This document shows positions 1 to 12,499 of a stretch of DNA of 64,000 bases, piece by piece. Origin of the DNA: Epiperipatus broadwayi (taxonomy: Eukaryota > Onychophora > Udeonychophora > Euonychophora > Peripatidae); assembly GCA_028023455.1 (NCBI GenBank), contig JAQFVV010000012.1, forward strand, positions 16,694,364 through 16,758,363. The letters run 5' to 3'. The position numbers were made by a program, and so were the translations under genes. Within the stretch, counting starts at the first letter, position 1. Each line of letters begins with the position of its first letter. A model generated the notes under the pieces. That model was not told where the DNA came from and did no database searches. It was given only the letters and a program-made list of their open reading frames with translations.

Positions 1-1145
1 AATTGTGTAAGACAAATGTTATAGCTACAGATGTAAATGGTAATAAGATACAGTTTGTGGAAAAGTTTGTGTTTCAGTAAAATTAAATCAGAAACAGATT
101 GTTTTGGCATTATACATTGTTAAAAGAGACATTAGCCATTACTGGATAGAAATTGGTTTCATACTTTAGGCATTTGTGTAACGATCAGTAAAAAATTTCA
201 ATTAGAGACAGGTTCAAAATAAGTTCCCACAGTTATTCAACAAAGATATCGCTGTATTAAAAACGACCAGTGGATGTAGAATTGACTAATGGTGCACAGC
301 CTATAGTTTGCAGACCTTGAAAAATTCCATTTGCTCTGAGACCAAAGGTAGAAGAAACTATTGCAGATTTAGTAGCGAAAGGCATTTTGTCATTGGTGGA
401 GAACTCGTTATGGGCTACGCCTGTAGTAGTAATTGTAAAACCAGGTGGAACGATTCGTTTTTGTGGAGATTACCGAATCACTGTTAACAAGTACACTAAT
501 AAAAGTGCTTATCCTGTTCCCAGTGTGCCTGAGATATTAGCATCATTACAAAAAGCCTCGTTCTTTGCAAAATTAGATCTGAAATCTGCTTTCTATCAAA
601 TTTCGGGTACTGAAAAAATTGCAAATCTGTTAACACTCACTACTCATGTAGAGCCGTTTAAGTGTAATATGCTATCTTTTGGGATTACTGTAGCACCTAA
701 TATTTTCCAAGCTAAAATGGATAGATTGTTTCAAAATATGGATGGTGCAATCCCATATGTATATGATATACTGATCTCTGCCCAATCTGTAGAAGAATTG
801 GAAAACCATGTAATGGCAGTTTGTGCAAAACTAAACCATATTAGTGCTACCATCAATCCAGGAAAGTGTATCTGGTCCACTCCAGAAATTAAATTTCTGG
901 GTCCCATAATAAGTAGTCAGGGAAAATATCCTAACCCAGAAAAAGTAAGAGATGTGAAAAAAGCCACTACAGCAAAAAATGTTAAGGATTTACAAGCTTT
1001 CCTTGGATTATTGAATTTTTTCGAAAATTATCTGTGTGGTAAAGCTCATTTTTTGACTTCCCTGTATGATTTACTGAGAAAAGGACAATGCTTGAAATGG
1101 TTGAATGAACATAGAGTTGCCTTTAAAAAGCCAAAGATCTACTGA
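1..1145 (+). pseudogene. Ty3/gypsy pol remnant: protease tail and reverse transcriptase
   Basis: This is the left part of a decayed Ty3/gypsy (K02A2.6-like) polyprotein that starts upstream of the window. Around 140-180 a frame reads GRNWFHTLGIC, the protease-RT linker motif also found in the second gypsy element here (LLGRNWFTALGIC), so the two belong to one lineage. From 387 an open frame of 252 codons covers RT: WATPVVVIVK, FCGDYR, YPVPSVPEI, FAKLDLKSAFYQI and FGITVAPNIFQAKMD, then FLGPIIS and LQAFLGLLNFFENYL. The catalytic tetrad reads YVYD, so the first of the two aspartates is replaced by Tyr. Stops and frameshifts precede 387. It is a dead copy. Confidence 0.93.
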
Positions 1146-1720
1146 CAGCTGAAATCCTATTAGTGCATTATTGTAGTGATCAGGAAGTAGTGATTACGAC
1201 AGATGCTTCAGATCATGGAGTAGGGGCAGTAATCTTACATCTCATAGCTGGACAAGAAAGTCTCGCAGCATATGCTTCCAGAACATTATCTTCAGCTGAA
1301 AAAAACTACAGTCAGCTTGACAAAGAGGCTTTGGCTATTATATTTGTGGTCAAATGTTTCATCAATATATTTATGGTCGTAGTTTTTAATTATTCACAGA
1401 TCATTGTCCTTTGCTTGGAATTTTTGGAAAAAATAAAATACCAGAGCAAGTTAGTCAAAGGCTTCTCGGATTAACATTTTAGCTGCCTATGATTATGAAC
1501 TACGCTACAAACCCGGAAAGGAGATAGCACATGCCAATGCTTTGTCATGTTTGCCAGCTAGAGATAGTATACCACGAAAATTTGTTAAAGTTAATTTATT
1601 GGAAATTATTAAATTAACTGATAATCTTGATAATGTAAAAATTTTTAAATGGACTGTAAAAGACTGGTTGTCGACAATTAAAAATCTGGATATGAAATGG
1701 ATCGCCAAATAGGTGACCAA
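1146..1720 (+). pseudogene. Ty3/gypsy RNase H remnant
   Basis: This continues the pol at 1-1145 after a stop and frame change. Residues encoded at 1195-1350 show the RNase H core: ITTDASDHGVGAVI, then AAYASRTLSSAEKNYSQ and DKEALAIIF. The frame is lost near 1375 and resumes near 1470 as LAAYDYELRYKPGKEI followed by HANALS, the end of the RNase H/connection region. Stops and shifts make it non-functional. The minus-strand reading frame over 1505-1720 is a shadow of this. Confidence 0.9.
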
Positions 1721-1785
1721 ACTATGTAACTACAGCAATCTGGAATGCACGTCATTCACTATCTATTTGTAATGATTGCATAGTT

Positions 1786-2849
1786 ATGAATGATCGTGTA
1801 TTTATACCACTAGAGGGATGCCAACAAGTGTTAAAAATGTTGCATGCTGGTCATCCAGGTATTGTCCACATGAAGGCTTTTGCACATTCGTATGTTTGGT
1901 GGCCACATATCGATCAAGATATTGAAAGAACAAATTGTGTCACGATTGCCAGGTTGGAGCATTTGCTGAGTAAAATGTTTAAACCCTGGGTGGAGGCTAA
2001 ACAACCTTGGGAAAGAATACATATAGATTTTTCTGGACCTGTAAATGGATATTTAATCTTAGTAGCATTAGACTTACAGTAAATGGGTCAAGTGTAGAGT
2101 TGTAAGGGCTACAAGTACTAGATGTATGATTAAAGCTTTACAAGAGATTTTTGCCATCCACAGTTATCCACAGTCATTAGTGTCTGATAATGCAATGGCA
2201 CTGCATTTATGTCTACTGATTTAGAATCGTATTTGGCAGAAAAAGGTATTCGTCACATTCTAACACCAGCTTATCACCCAGCCTCAAATGCACTTGCAAT
2301 AAAGGCAGTTCAAAATTTAAAATCAAGTTTGAAGAAAAGTAAAGCACTTAACATGGATGAAGCATTAGTTGATATCATGTTTTATCAACATTTCCTGCCT
2401 ATTGCGATTAATGGAAAATCACCAGTGGAGTTGCTGTTTAATAGAACTTGTGGACACATCTATCTAAATTACTACCAAAATCAGGGAAAACAAAGGAGGA
2501 TCCACATCGTACAGGATCCCATTCTTCTACTTTCCAAAGATTCATGATTGGCGAAAATGTATGGGTTCGCGATTATTTGAAAAGGACTTGGATATCAGGG
2601 ATTATTACCAATAGTATATCTGAAGTTATACGATTAATAAAACTTGATAATGGATTACTTGTAAGACATATTAATCATTTGAGAAAAAGATTCACTATGA
2701 CCAACATGGACAAAAAATCAGTTAAAAGGGAAACCCAATGGGACTTATTGCTTCGGGCAGAGCTAGATAATCTATCTTCCTTAACACAAGAGAAATTACT
2801 TTCAGATCAAATGATGTCAAAAGATGACAATGCAGACTCAGATGACTAG
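1786..2849 (+). pseudogene. Ty3/gypsy integrase remnant
   Basis: Integrase of the same pol, in at least three pieces. 1786-2080 gives the zinc-binding region (HAGHPGIVHMKAFAHSYVWW) and the first catalytic Asp in RIHIDFSGP. The second Asp is in SLVSDNA near 2180, followed by a frame change. 2209-2547 contains RHILTPAYHPASNALAIKA, where the catalytic Glu position is Ile. 2530-2849 is the C-terminal domain (GENVWVRDYLKRTWISGII, then HINHLRKRF). There is no chromodomain. A purine-rich stretch at 2896-2909 could be the polypurine tract before a 3' LTR, but no second LTR was found in the window. Confidence 0.9.
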
Positions 2850-3704
2850 TAAAATGATCCGGAAGAAACCAGCTAAATTTAATGATTATTTTCTAGAGTA
2901 GGTGGAGATATGTGTAATATATAAACATATATATATGTAAATTAACTATTAATTAAAAGAGAAGTCGATTGAAGAGCTAGTGGATTCTGTGCGGTAATGT
3001 TTGGGTTTTTATCATTACACTATGTTTTAAAAAGGTTAAAAAAAACTGGTCTTTTTTATTAACAAACTGAAATTATGGTTACAGTTATAGCACCTACTAA
3101 AGAGAAATACTAAATTGGGAATCACTCCTCAAGTGCTCACTGCTATTACTACGTAAGTAGACTGTTTGAGAAAGAAATAAGACAGTTCCAAGTTCAGTAA
3201 ACTAATAATTACGTATAATGTACTTTTTCTAAACGCTGAATTATATATTTATATTCATTGCAAATTCTGATTAAAGGATGTGTTATAAACCTTAGTTATA
3301 CGTGTATGCAGGCCTGTTTATGTCCATTGTATTAATAATTAAATAAAATATTTAATTACTCTTACCTGGTTTTATATTTATTTTTTAATGCTACCACAAC
3401 TGAGTTAAAACTCCCTGTTGACACAGCAAGTTCCTTTGATCCAATGTATTTTTTATTTATCGAACTAAAAAATTCTATAAATTTTTTTTTTTACTTTAAT
3501 ATGAAAATTTAATTAAACTTTCTATCATTATTAAAAATAAATATATATTCATTAGCTTTTGCAGATAATGTATGTATCTCATGATAAACCAATAACCTTC
3601 AATTACTGAACTAGTAATTAATCATTTTTCAACTGTATCCAGCATCCCCTGACTCATTTTGATGGTTCTATCATAAAGTAAATAAAATGACCTATTGCAA
3701 AAAT
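2850..3704. other. AT-rich non-coding spacer, possible gypsy LTR start
   Basis: No coding signal. The stretch begins just after the gypsy integrase and may contain its 3' LTR from about 2909 (TGTGTAATATATAAAC), but no partner copy exists here to confirm it. The rest is AT-rich with a poly-T tract near 3483. Confidence 0.4.
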
Positions 3705-4887
3705 GGTTTTCTCTTAGCATGTTTAAACTGCTTGAGGGCCTAATTTCTATGTAAATGCACATAAATATGTCGTTTAAGTGGCTGCACCACTATATAAAGT
3801 TCTATTCCAGTGGTTAAGCATTGAAATAGTCCGTTTACTTGTCTGCGGTGCCTATTTCTATGCTATAGCACAGAAATAGGATGTTTATTCTGCCACAGAG
3901 GACGCCGCCACTTACGGTGAACTTTGTGTTATGCAATTTATATGAACAATCCCATTTTAAATTTAGCTACAGTATCTATTTTTATTCTACAGCACAGAAA
4001 TAGGATGTATTATTCTGCTGCAGTTTATACCAACAATCCCATTATTAACATTTATGGACACAGGTATTTACAGGCACAGAAGTAGGATGTTTATTCTGCT
4101 GCAGCGGCCGCTGTTGCTTATGGTGAACTTTGTGTTACGCAGTTTATATGAACAATCCCATTTTAAATTTTGCTACAGTATTTTGTGAGGATATCTGTAA
4201 TTGAGACTCAAAAGTCTTTGAATTTGCATGCTCAAGTCATTATTTTCCAAATCCAGTGATGTAGTATGAGGTAATAAAAATTGTGAAACTTTGCCCCGCT
4301 TCTCTAGACAAGGGTGGCACTTTAATCAATTGTCAAAGGGGAGGTGTAAACATGATTTTTACAAAATCACGCTAAAATTCACGTTTGCGTGAGATAAATC
4401 ATGTGACCAATCGAAAATACCGGATTTATTTTTGGCCACGATGTTGTTTTGAATAAATTCTTTTTATTCTTATTAAAATTACAAATTATATTTGCGTGGC
4501 CACGATGTTGTTTTGGGGAAATTACTTCTTTTCATTCTTGTTAAAATTAACAACTTTATTTGCATGGCCATGATGTTTTTGTTTTGGAGAAATTATATAT
4601 TTTTCTTCTTGTTAAAATTTGATTTGCATCGACACAATATTGTTTTTATTTGTTTTTATTCTTGTTAAAATTACAAATTTTATTTTCAAAAAATTAAAAT
4701 TAAAAAAAAAAGATCCAATTTATTTTTTATTTTTTTTGGATAAATTTTATTATTTATGAATTTATTGTAAATCAAAAAAAGCACTATAAAGTTGGAAAAA
4801 AAGAACAGTGACCCGGTAACATTATAATTCTGTTTGTTTATATAGAAATTATGCCCTCAAGTGGTTTCAACACGCTAAGGGAAAACC
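3705..4887. mobile_element. Non-autonomous DNA element with GG-type inverted ends
   Basis: The ends are inverted repeats: left GGTTTTCTCTTAGC, right (reverse complement) GGTTTTCCCTTAGC, with similarity continuing for about 40 bp through CTTGAGGGC. Flanks are GCAAAAAT (3697-3704) and ACAAAAAT (4888-4895), an 8-bp target duplication with one mismatch. The left half holds repeated short hairpins of the form CTATTTCTATG...GCACAGAAATAGG (3741-3767, 3852-3880, 3976-4004 and weaker copies). The right half holds about four ~64-bp tandem units ending ATTCTTGTTAAAATTAC. There is no coding capacity. It resembles the element at 43683-44949. The 8-bp duplication allows hAT, P or Merlin-type mobilisation; I cannot choose between them. 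Confidence 0.8.
4430..4690 (+). repeat. ~64-bp tandem repeat inside the DNA element
   Basis: Four diverged copies of a unit containing GGCCACGATGTTGTTTTG and ending TTCTTGTTAAAATTAC. The fourth copy is the most degraded. Confidence 0.75.
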
Positions 4888-4895
4888 ACAAAAAT

Positions 4896-6597
4896 TTGAT
4901 TAGATTTCAGCTTTCATTGATAAAGCCTGAGTTGGAAAGTATCTACTAAAAAAGTATTGCTTTTACTTTTCTCAAAATTCTTTCATAATGTTTAGACATT
5001 CATCTAGATATATCCTATATCAAAATTAACAAAAGTTAACAGCGTAATTATGGAACAAATTAACTCATTGTTAAACTCTTATAATAAGTAACATTACTTT
5101 TACAAGCTGTGGTGATATTACTAATTGAATAATGAAAGAAAGAAACAGCTCACTGGCAAAGACAGTGCTATCAGGCTTCTGAATTTTAGGCTATTAAGAC
5201 CATATATAATTTTCAATGATCATCCAATTTTGACAGGCAAATTATTTATGAGGACTAACAGTTTTAATTTTACCAGTATACAAGTCTAACATAAGCATCA
5301 AACATTTATATCTATTTCAATGGACCCTCATACATTCTGTGTTGCTCTTAATAATTTAAATGCAGTTGACTGCAATGTTTTTTTTAACCTTTTAATCAAA
5401 ACAATCGAAATTTCAAAAATAGTTCCTCAATATGTGTTTGTTTTATAGACCATGTCATTTTAAATTCCAACCATCAATCAAGATATTAAATGTATATATT
5501 TTTTAACATGCAACTTAAATCTGTGGATGACACTCCCTCACATATCTTGGATTACTGTCCTATCTTTACTAATTTACATCTTGTGTTGTTTTCTTCAAAC
5601 AATCTTTTTGCTATATTGCCATTAGCTTTTGCATTTTGCTCTAAATCTTTTTTTTGAGTTTGTATAATATTTTACTTTTGCCACATTTATTAAACCTATT
5701 ATTTTGAAATTTCCTTGTGAGTATATCACAGTTTTAGTTATTAAAATGGGCCTAAAGTTTTAAATACAACTTCAATTAATATTTATGCCTTGAATATTTA
5801 TAATCGATTTTTACACTGAAGAGAGCTCATGGATAAATCACCACACACTACTCAAACTGCAATTCTCTGACATCTTATTCAGTTTATAAAGAATACAATG
5901 TTAAATATGTAGAATATACTTGTAAGCAACAACTCGCAACAAATTGGAACTGATAATGGGGGTCGTACTCTTCAGTTTTATGAATCCTATATTTTGTTTG
6001 TTATTTCACAAAAAACTGTTTGATGTTTTATTGCTTACACACATTAATTTTAATAAATTTAATTTTTACCAAAGATAGTAAAACTTGAATGGTTTATAAA
6101 TTTATATATCATTTATGATACTAAGTAAATGGAATTTTTTTTCTATGGATTATTTGAAAAAGCGATGATAATCAAGAGCTTATTCAGGAAATTGTTAGAG
6201 CAATAAAATCTGCTTTTTGACTGACCACTTAAGTATAATTCAGTTATTTAAATCTTATATTACAAACAACACATGTATGTGTGTATACATAAATTGTTCT
6301 GTAAACTTTCTTTAAATTTGAACTGAATAGATATTTTAATATATCTAAAGGAGAGTTTGATTTTCTTTATTTCAAATAATTTAAAAATATTTATTGTGAA
6401 AAAACTCTTAATAAACAGATCAAAATCTCTAAACTGCAGCATATGGTTTTTAGTTAAAATATGAATTTTAGAAATAGAATAATAGAACTTAAACAATTGT
6501 AATAAGAGAAGCACAGCACAGAAACAAGTTCAGAACAACAGATAAGAAAAATTATCTCTGCTAAAGGTATTGTAAAAATAAATGGATAGAAATGAAT
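4896..6597. other. AT-rich non-coding stretch
   Basis: No open frame of note. The only coding-like trace is a possible LINE C-terminal scrap near 5515-5690, listed separately. The 84-codon minus-strand frame at 6260-6514 is low-complexity and not supported. Confidence 0.5.
5510..5690 (+). pseudogene. Possible LINE C-terminal zinc-knuckle scrap
   Basis: One frame reads SVDDTPSHILDYCPIF followed by TNLHLVLFSSNN. The His...Cys-Pro pattern resembles the second half of the CCHC-like motif at the end of many non-LTR polymerases (compare ETITHLLYFCPYLSSLR at 38150). It is short and without flanking support, so tentative. Confidence 0.35.
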
Positions 6598-7935
6598 CAT
6601 CTTCGAATTATTGTTTGCGCATAACAGCACACAAATATTTTCGCAACAATTTGGGCTAAATCATTTGGGGACGCTATCACGAGAGTAAAGGAAATCTTTT
6701 TAAAATAACACGTTTGCGAAATAGTAATTGAAAGATCTATAAACTGATATATAATTTATATTAGTTTAAAAGTTAGTGGAAATATTGGTAGTTGTGGGGT
6801 ATGTGCTTGATCGCCACCAGATGATGCAGCGGTACCATCAACAACCGACCCAAAGCTTGCAAATGATAAATTTATTGCCAAAAGTGTCTGAAAGTTGAGA
6901 AATAAAAATGCCTGAGGCAATGTATATTCAACAAGTACAGCGAAAGTACAAATTATACCCCCCCCACGAAAATGCTACAAAATTCAAATTAAAAAAAAAA
7001 ACAGTGAAAATACGACAAACACTGATTCCTCCTAAAATCAAGAATTCCTTACTTAAATCGAAAAATGAAATTGCCTGAGGCAATGTATACCCAACAAATA
7101 CATTGAAAGTACAAATTATAAAAAAAACCCAAGAAAATGCTATAAAATTCAAATTGTGAAAATACGACAAACATAGACCCCCCTAAAATCAAGAAGTCAG
7201 CATTTTCTTGGTTTTTTTTTATTTATATATTTTGTATTTTCAATGTATTTGTTGGGTATACATTGCCTCAGGCATTTTTATTTGTCAATTTTCAGCCCCT
7301 TTTGAATAGAAATTTATCACTTGTAAGCTTCGGGCATGTTGATGGTACCCAGCGTCGCCTGGTGTCCATCGAGCACATGCGCCACAACTACCGAAATATT
7401 ATTTGAAAATATAAAAAAAAGGTTTGCAAACAATCACCTTTTAAAATAACACAGTTTTGAATGAAATATGGCCAGACTGATTTTTAGCAGTTTTGAAAGA
7501 ATGAAGAATTCATAAAAATTACCTTTTTAAAAAAAGGAAAAACATTTTTGGAGAAAATGATTTAAAAAAGAGGTCCATTTTTAAAAGGAAATAATTTAAA
7601 ATACATTGATTTATCAGGGGCTGAAATAGAATGTAACAGTATTACATGTCAAAGCAGATTTAAATAGTTGTCGCTTCTAGATTAATCACATCTTCATATT
7701 ATACGCTATACATCTGTTCTGGACGTGCATAGAAAACAACACTACCAAGTGGCTATCTATATCACTAACTAACAAACGGCGCAATTTTTCCATGGGTAGC
7801 ATTGGAGAAACAGCACCACATAGTGGGCTAGATTACTGGTAACTGATAATGTAAGCTATATGTGCTTACACATGGCTATCAGTGCCAGCAAGCAGGCAGC
7901 TTGAACATGGCTATCAGTGCCTCATGCGCATAGGG
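6598..7935. mobile_element. Diverged copy of the foldback element's terminal region, split by a smaller element
   Basis: Sequence on both sides of the insert at 6787-7392 matches the terminal module of the giant element at 46158-58535, in the orientation of its right arm. Shared stretches include CGAATTATTGTTTGCGC, AAAATAACACGTTTGCGAAA, ATTTTTAGCAGTTTTGAAAG, GCAGATTTAAATAGTTGT, and a degraded GAGAAACAGCACCACATAGT near 7807. The terminal inverted repeat itself is not clear here. It shows that the module exists as an older independent copy without the LINE. Confidence 0.7.
6787..7392. mobile_element. 606-bp MITE with GGTAGTTGTGG ends and perfect 8-bp TSD
   Basis: The ends are inverted repeats of about 55 bp: left GGTAGTTGTGGGGTATGTGC, right reverse complement GGTAGTTGTGGCGCATGTGC, both running to GGTACCATCAAC. 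The element is flanked by GAAATATT at 6779-6786 and 7393-7400, a perfect 8-bp target duplication. Inside are two direct copies and one inverted copy of a unit starting at GCCTGAGGCAATGTATA (near 6910, 7074, and reversed near 7273). It has no coding capacity. It sits inside an older copy of a related element. Confidence 0.88.
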
Positions 7936-10900
7936 TGTAAAACAAGATATTTTTAACTAAGCATGAGGTAGAATCAATTTATATGCCTCGTTAAATTGTT
8001 TTAAATATCTCGACATCATAGAATGTATGCCTACCCTCACATTCATACAGAAATGGTTTTATGCGTTACATAATACAAATTTTTTTTTTAACTATTCCTA
8101 TGAATCGCATTTGCACTCACACATATAATGAGCATAACTAATGTCTCCAACCAGAGTAATATTTATTTTTCTTACCAATCCACTGAAGATATGCTTTGGC
8201 TGTCAGCTGGAAATGGATGCACATTGCTTATCACAAAATAATCAATGTATTGTGTTATTTCTACTTTAATTATAATTTAAATCTATGATTATCATTAGCT
8301 CTTAAGCAAGCTGTAAAAAGCAAAACTAAATGTTACCCATGAATACAGCCTGTCACACTTTAACTCTTGGGCACTACAAGTAGATAATGAGTTCTTTAAT
8401 CAATCTAATGACCTTACTGTCAGTATAAACACTATCTCATACCTTCCTCAAATTAAAAATAGATCCGTGAGGAACAGATCATACAAACCAATATAGTAGC
8501 ATTGGCAACGACCCAAAAATAAGAGCACCCTTTTTTTCGGGGCTGGGGTATGCTAGGACTTAGTCACTACGCATATATAAAAGAACGGGTTTGCACAATA
8601 CACTATTACGAAATATAGAAATTATCTCATGGTATAGCATGACTATGGGGCGAGGAATTCATCCTCTAGTTCCTTATAAAATATATTTCTAACCAAATAT
8701 TTGACGAGCAAACTGCTTCATCACTCGTATCAAGATGGTGAAAATTTAATCAATCTTAAACATGCTAACTACTTACCAACTTTCATACGTATCAGAGATT
8801 GGTTTTAATTTACACACACAACTATTGCACTGACGTATAAACCAATAATTTTGCATGTCCAAATATGGTTACATGTAAAATAACTTCGTATTGTTAACAG
8901 TAAAAAAATTATTAAGAAATGAGCTTAGTTTTCATAATAATTTATACTCCAAACTGGGACAAGGCCATGTCAATATCTCAAACATATACATTGGAAATAG
9001 AAAAAACATTAATTTTGTTATAATCAAAACTTAAAGTAATAACCCATTCCATTAAAGACATTTCACACTATACACTCATATACACCTTTCTAAAAATCAC
9101 TAAGAAAAAGCCATATATTCATACGATAATTGAAGGCATATTCTGGCTACCATGCTAATCTTAAATCTAAATATTTACTAACTTAACTCATAAGTGTAAC
9201 AACTAATAGAATGCATTAACTAAATAGATTACAAAGCAAATAATCAATAATAAAAATTATGGTCTCTAACATAGTCCTCCTGAATTCCTTGTTGATCCTT
9301 GTAGATATAATAATGCCACGAATAATTTTGTGTGCACACATTAAATCCAACAAGTGAGTCCATGGCAAGTTATTTAAATTAATTTTATGAAATAATCCAC
9401 TAGGTTCCGATTTAATGTTCGATCCAGAAAACATAGTTACTAATCTAAAGTGTTTCATCTAAGAGAATCTCGCTATCCTGTTATATTGTCATACTTATTC
9501 AAATGAGATAGTAATTTTTAAAACATCCATTTTATTTTAGACATTTACCATTCCTTCAATTAGGATTTCATTTCCTATTTTCATGTAATTTAAACAAGTT
9601 TTATCACAATTTGGAAACGCAAGTTTTTTTTTTCAACATCTTCTGTTATTACCTAAATTTCAATTACATCTTCAATACTTCTTTCATTAATAACTTTTGT
9701 TTCGTCTGGTACTAGTGATAGAAATGATATTCCAGGTGGTATTTAACATATGCACTTTATATTACAATTTCAGCTCCGCTCTTCTCTTAATAAGCTTTCT
9801 TTTTTGTTTATAACGGTAACAGTCATATTTATCAAACATCATAATTGATTGAAGGGAATGCTAATACAAGTTATGATTTCAATTTCTGATCTGTTATAAT
9901 AATGTTGGTTATATTGAGAATCACGATGATGATTAATTTTGGGAAGAAAGAACATACCTGATATAAAAAGTTTAAGCACACATTTTATTTTAATAATATA
10001 CCATTTGATTCAATGTTTTGGATCAGAGATTGGAGCCAGTACAGATGATAATACTTCTATGTTATTTAGATTGGAAATTGTAGACCCTTACACAGGCTCA
10101 CCCAAGAGAAAAATGAAAAGAAGAAAAATAACTTTTTCCTAGAAAATGTCCAAGTTTTATTATCTTGACCTGTCCATCAAGCTCTGATTCCTGCCGTCTG
10201 TCACTTATATCCTAATTTCAATTGGCTACTTCCTATTGTTTTAAAATTACGTGTCTACAGTCCGACAGATATCACATGGCTCTTATGGAATGTTTTCCTG
10301 CTTGGAACGAAAATCACCTGAGAGAGCCAAATAAAATTAAAAAAATTGTTTTTAATAATGATAATATTAAAAGAGTATGTAGCAGACTAACTTCGAACTC
10401 AAAATTTTGAATGAGGACTTTGTGCAACAGGCTTTCAAACGATACCTCACATGCTATTAAGATTGATGTTTATTTTTATAATTAAATTTTTCATACATTC
10501 CCAACATCCATGGTCACACACACACTGCAGTAATTGAAGAATCAATATACTTTTCTGTGGGCTCTTCCAGCTACACCCGTGGACTACATTTCCACTGGGC
10601 ACTGGTCATTTACCGCAAGCACTGACGCGAGATATCTACTCAAAACTACTAGACGTCTACTGCCGTTGTACTCCAAATATGGCTGCTAATAACTGCCTTC
10701 TCTGTGTCGTTCTTTTCAAAATGACCCCCTTTTATCTGTTTGCTTTCTTTTGTTTTCTGGAGTAACTCTTATAATTAAATTGGGTTTTGCTAATTAAATT
10801 CCTTCGTTATCTGTTTAATTAGTTTGTTACAATTGATTGCATTTCAAGCTAACGTCTATGATTAAAATATTAGAAAAATTTAAAGATTTAACAATAAAAT

Positions 10901-11529
10901 AATATTTTAGAATAAGACACTTTCGTATGTACGTTTAATTTAAAATGCATATATTATACACACGATTCTGCTCGATCAATTCTAATGCTTTTGCTTAACC
11001 CTTAATTCAACACGCAAATTCCTTTTATGGATATTTTATAGCGAATCCTTACTCCCTGAACAGATCTGTTGTTTTTCCCAATTATCGTTTTTTTTTTTTT
11101 ACTAATTAACGATTCTATCGATCCTGCAAAATAAATATCCTTCCCTTATCTGTTTTACTGATTAATAACTACCCCTTAAATATACTCCATAAATAATCAC
11201 ATGTTCATTTTGACTGTTTAAGACACTTTAGATTTCTTTTACATTTATATGAACGAATAAACTACTTTCATTTCGACCATGTGCGAATGAGATTGCATCA
11301 TATATTGAATAATTGTTGAAGTTTATCTAAACTTTAATATTTACTTAAAAATTATTATTATCTAAGCATTATCAGGAATTTAATGTATTACATGAGGAAA
11401 ATTTTTAGCTGAACTACTAGTAGCAATATAAGTTTCAAACTTAGGCAACTTTGATGAAAATCAACAGTTACATTATATTTATTTCTGTCTATGTGTGTGC
11501 ATACTTCTTACAAGTATCTGTCAGATTAT
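7936..11529. other. Non-coding stretch without recognisable gene
   Basis: Mostly AT-rich. Small open frames at 9216-9458 (minus), 9939-10142 and 10222-10410 match no family I recognise and lack supporting splice or start context. A slightly GC-richer block at 10500-10740 (CTACACCCGTGGACTACATT) could be part of an old LTR or promoter; I see no repeat partner. Confidence 0.45.
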
Positions 11530-12045
11530 TAATATAAATGCAAATAGATGAAATTAATCATAGAATTAAAATTGAATGGAGTGCTGATATCCTATGTAAT
11601 TGGAAAAGGGTTTTTAATAGATGTGTTTTATCATTTCTTACACATGGATCTGAAACTTGAACACTTATCAGAAGAGTAATACAAAGAGTTATTGTATTAT
11701 GAAGTATGGAGAGATGTATATTTGAAATAAGTTGGGGGTTGGGGGAGGGTGCCCAAAAGTGAAGTGCATGATTGAGAAAGTAAATAGATATTAACATATT
11801 TGAAAGAAATAAAAAGCTGATATGGAATTAAGTTGGATATGTTATTAGAAGAGATAAAACTTGATGTATATTTGAAGTCTTATACTGGATTCCAAAAGAT
11901 TGTAAAAGATCTAATAAAAAGACTCCATTAGAGATGAATGAATGCCGTAGGAAACTTTGTTAAATGATATGCTAAAGGAAAATATGGCTAGGAGAAACTG
12001 GATTCAATTTGGTGTGATGTTAATGATTGATGATGGTGATAATCC
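11530..12045 (+). pseudogene. RTE-like LINE 3' fragment
   Basis: A decayed C-terminal part of an RTE-like (craniofacial-development-protein-2-like) polymerase. 11545-11580 (AGATGAAATTAATCATAGAATTAAA) encodes EINHRIK, shared with the LINE in the foldback element. Then come VFNRCVLSFLTHGSET, a tract like the ..RSMERC.. segment near 11705, and at 11815-11870 a degraded W-x-G-x-V-x-R-R motif typical of this family's end. It has many stops. The minus-strand frame over 11558-11797 is its shadow. Confidence 0.7.
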
Positions 12046-12229
12046 ATACTTTTACAATTAACAATAGTCAGCGATTCTCACAAAAAAAAAAAAAAAAATA
12101 GAAAATCAAAATAATATCTTAAAAGAGAATTTTGCAATAACTTTGCGAACCATTCTGTGAAACATAAATATGTTCTCATATAAAGTATGCTGGTTAATTA
12201 TTTTATTTTGATATTTTACAATGTCTTAA

Positions 12230-12420
12230 TTTGAAGCAAACTTTTTTTTGTGAAAGATTTTATTACTTATCAAATTATAATTCTCCATTATTTTCTATTT
12301 TCAATCATTTATTTATAATGAAGGCAATTGAAATTGGATTTATATAGAGTCTTCGAGATAAGTTTTATAATGTAAATGTGATCTATGTATCCCGTGAAAA
12401 TTATTTTCAAGATCATAAAA
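12230..12420. repeat. Dispersed repeat, copy 1
   Basis: CAAACTTTTTTTTGTGAAAG ... TATAATTCTCCATTATTTTC recurs in diverged form at 34545-34700 (AGCAAACTTTTTTTTGAAAG ... TATAATTCTCCATTGTAGTT). The family is unknown. Confidence 0.5.
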
Positions 12421-12499
12421 TACTTATTTAAAAAGTCAATTATTGTTCATTTGTTTTTCATGTATAATCCAATAAAAATGTAATTTTATAATAATAGAT

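Noticed and set aside
9939-10410. Two small frames as upstream GCP6 exons or a neighbouring gene
   Set aside because: No similarity to GRIP sequence, and no convincing splice context.
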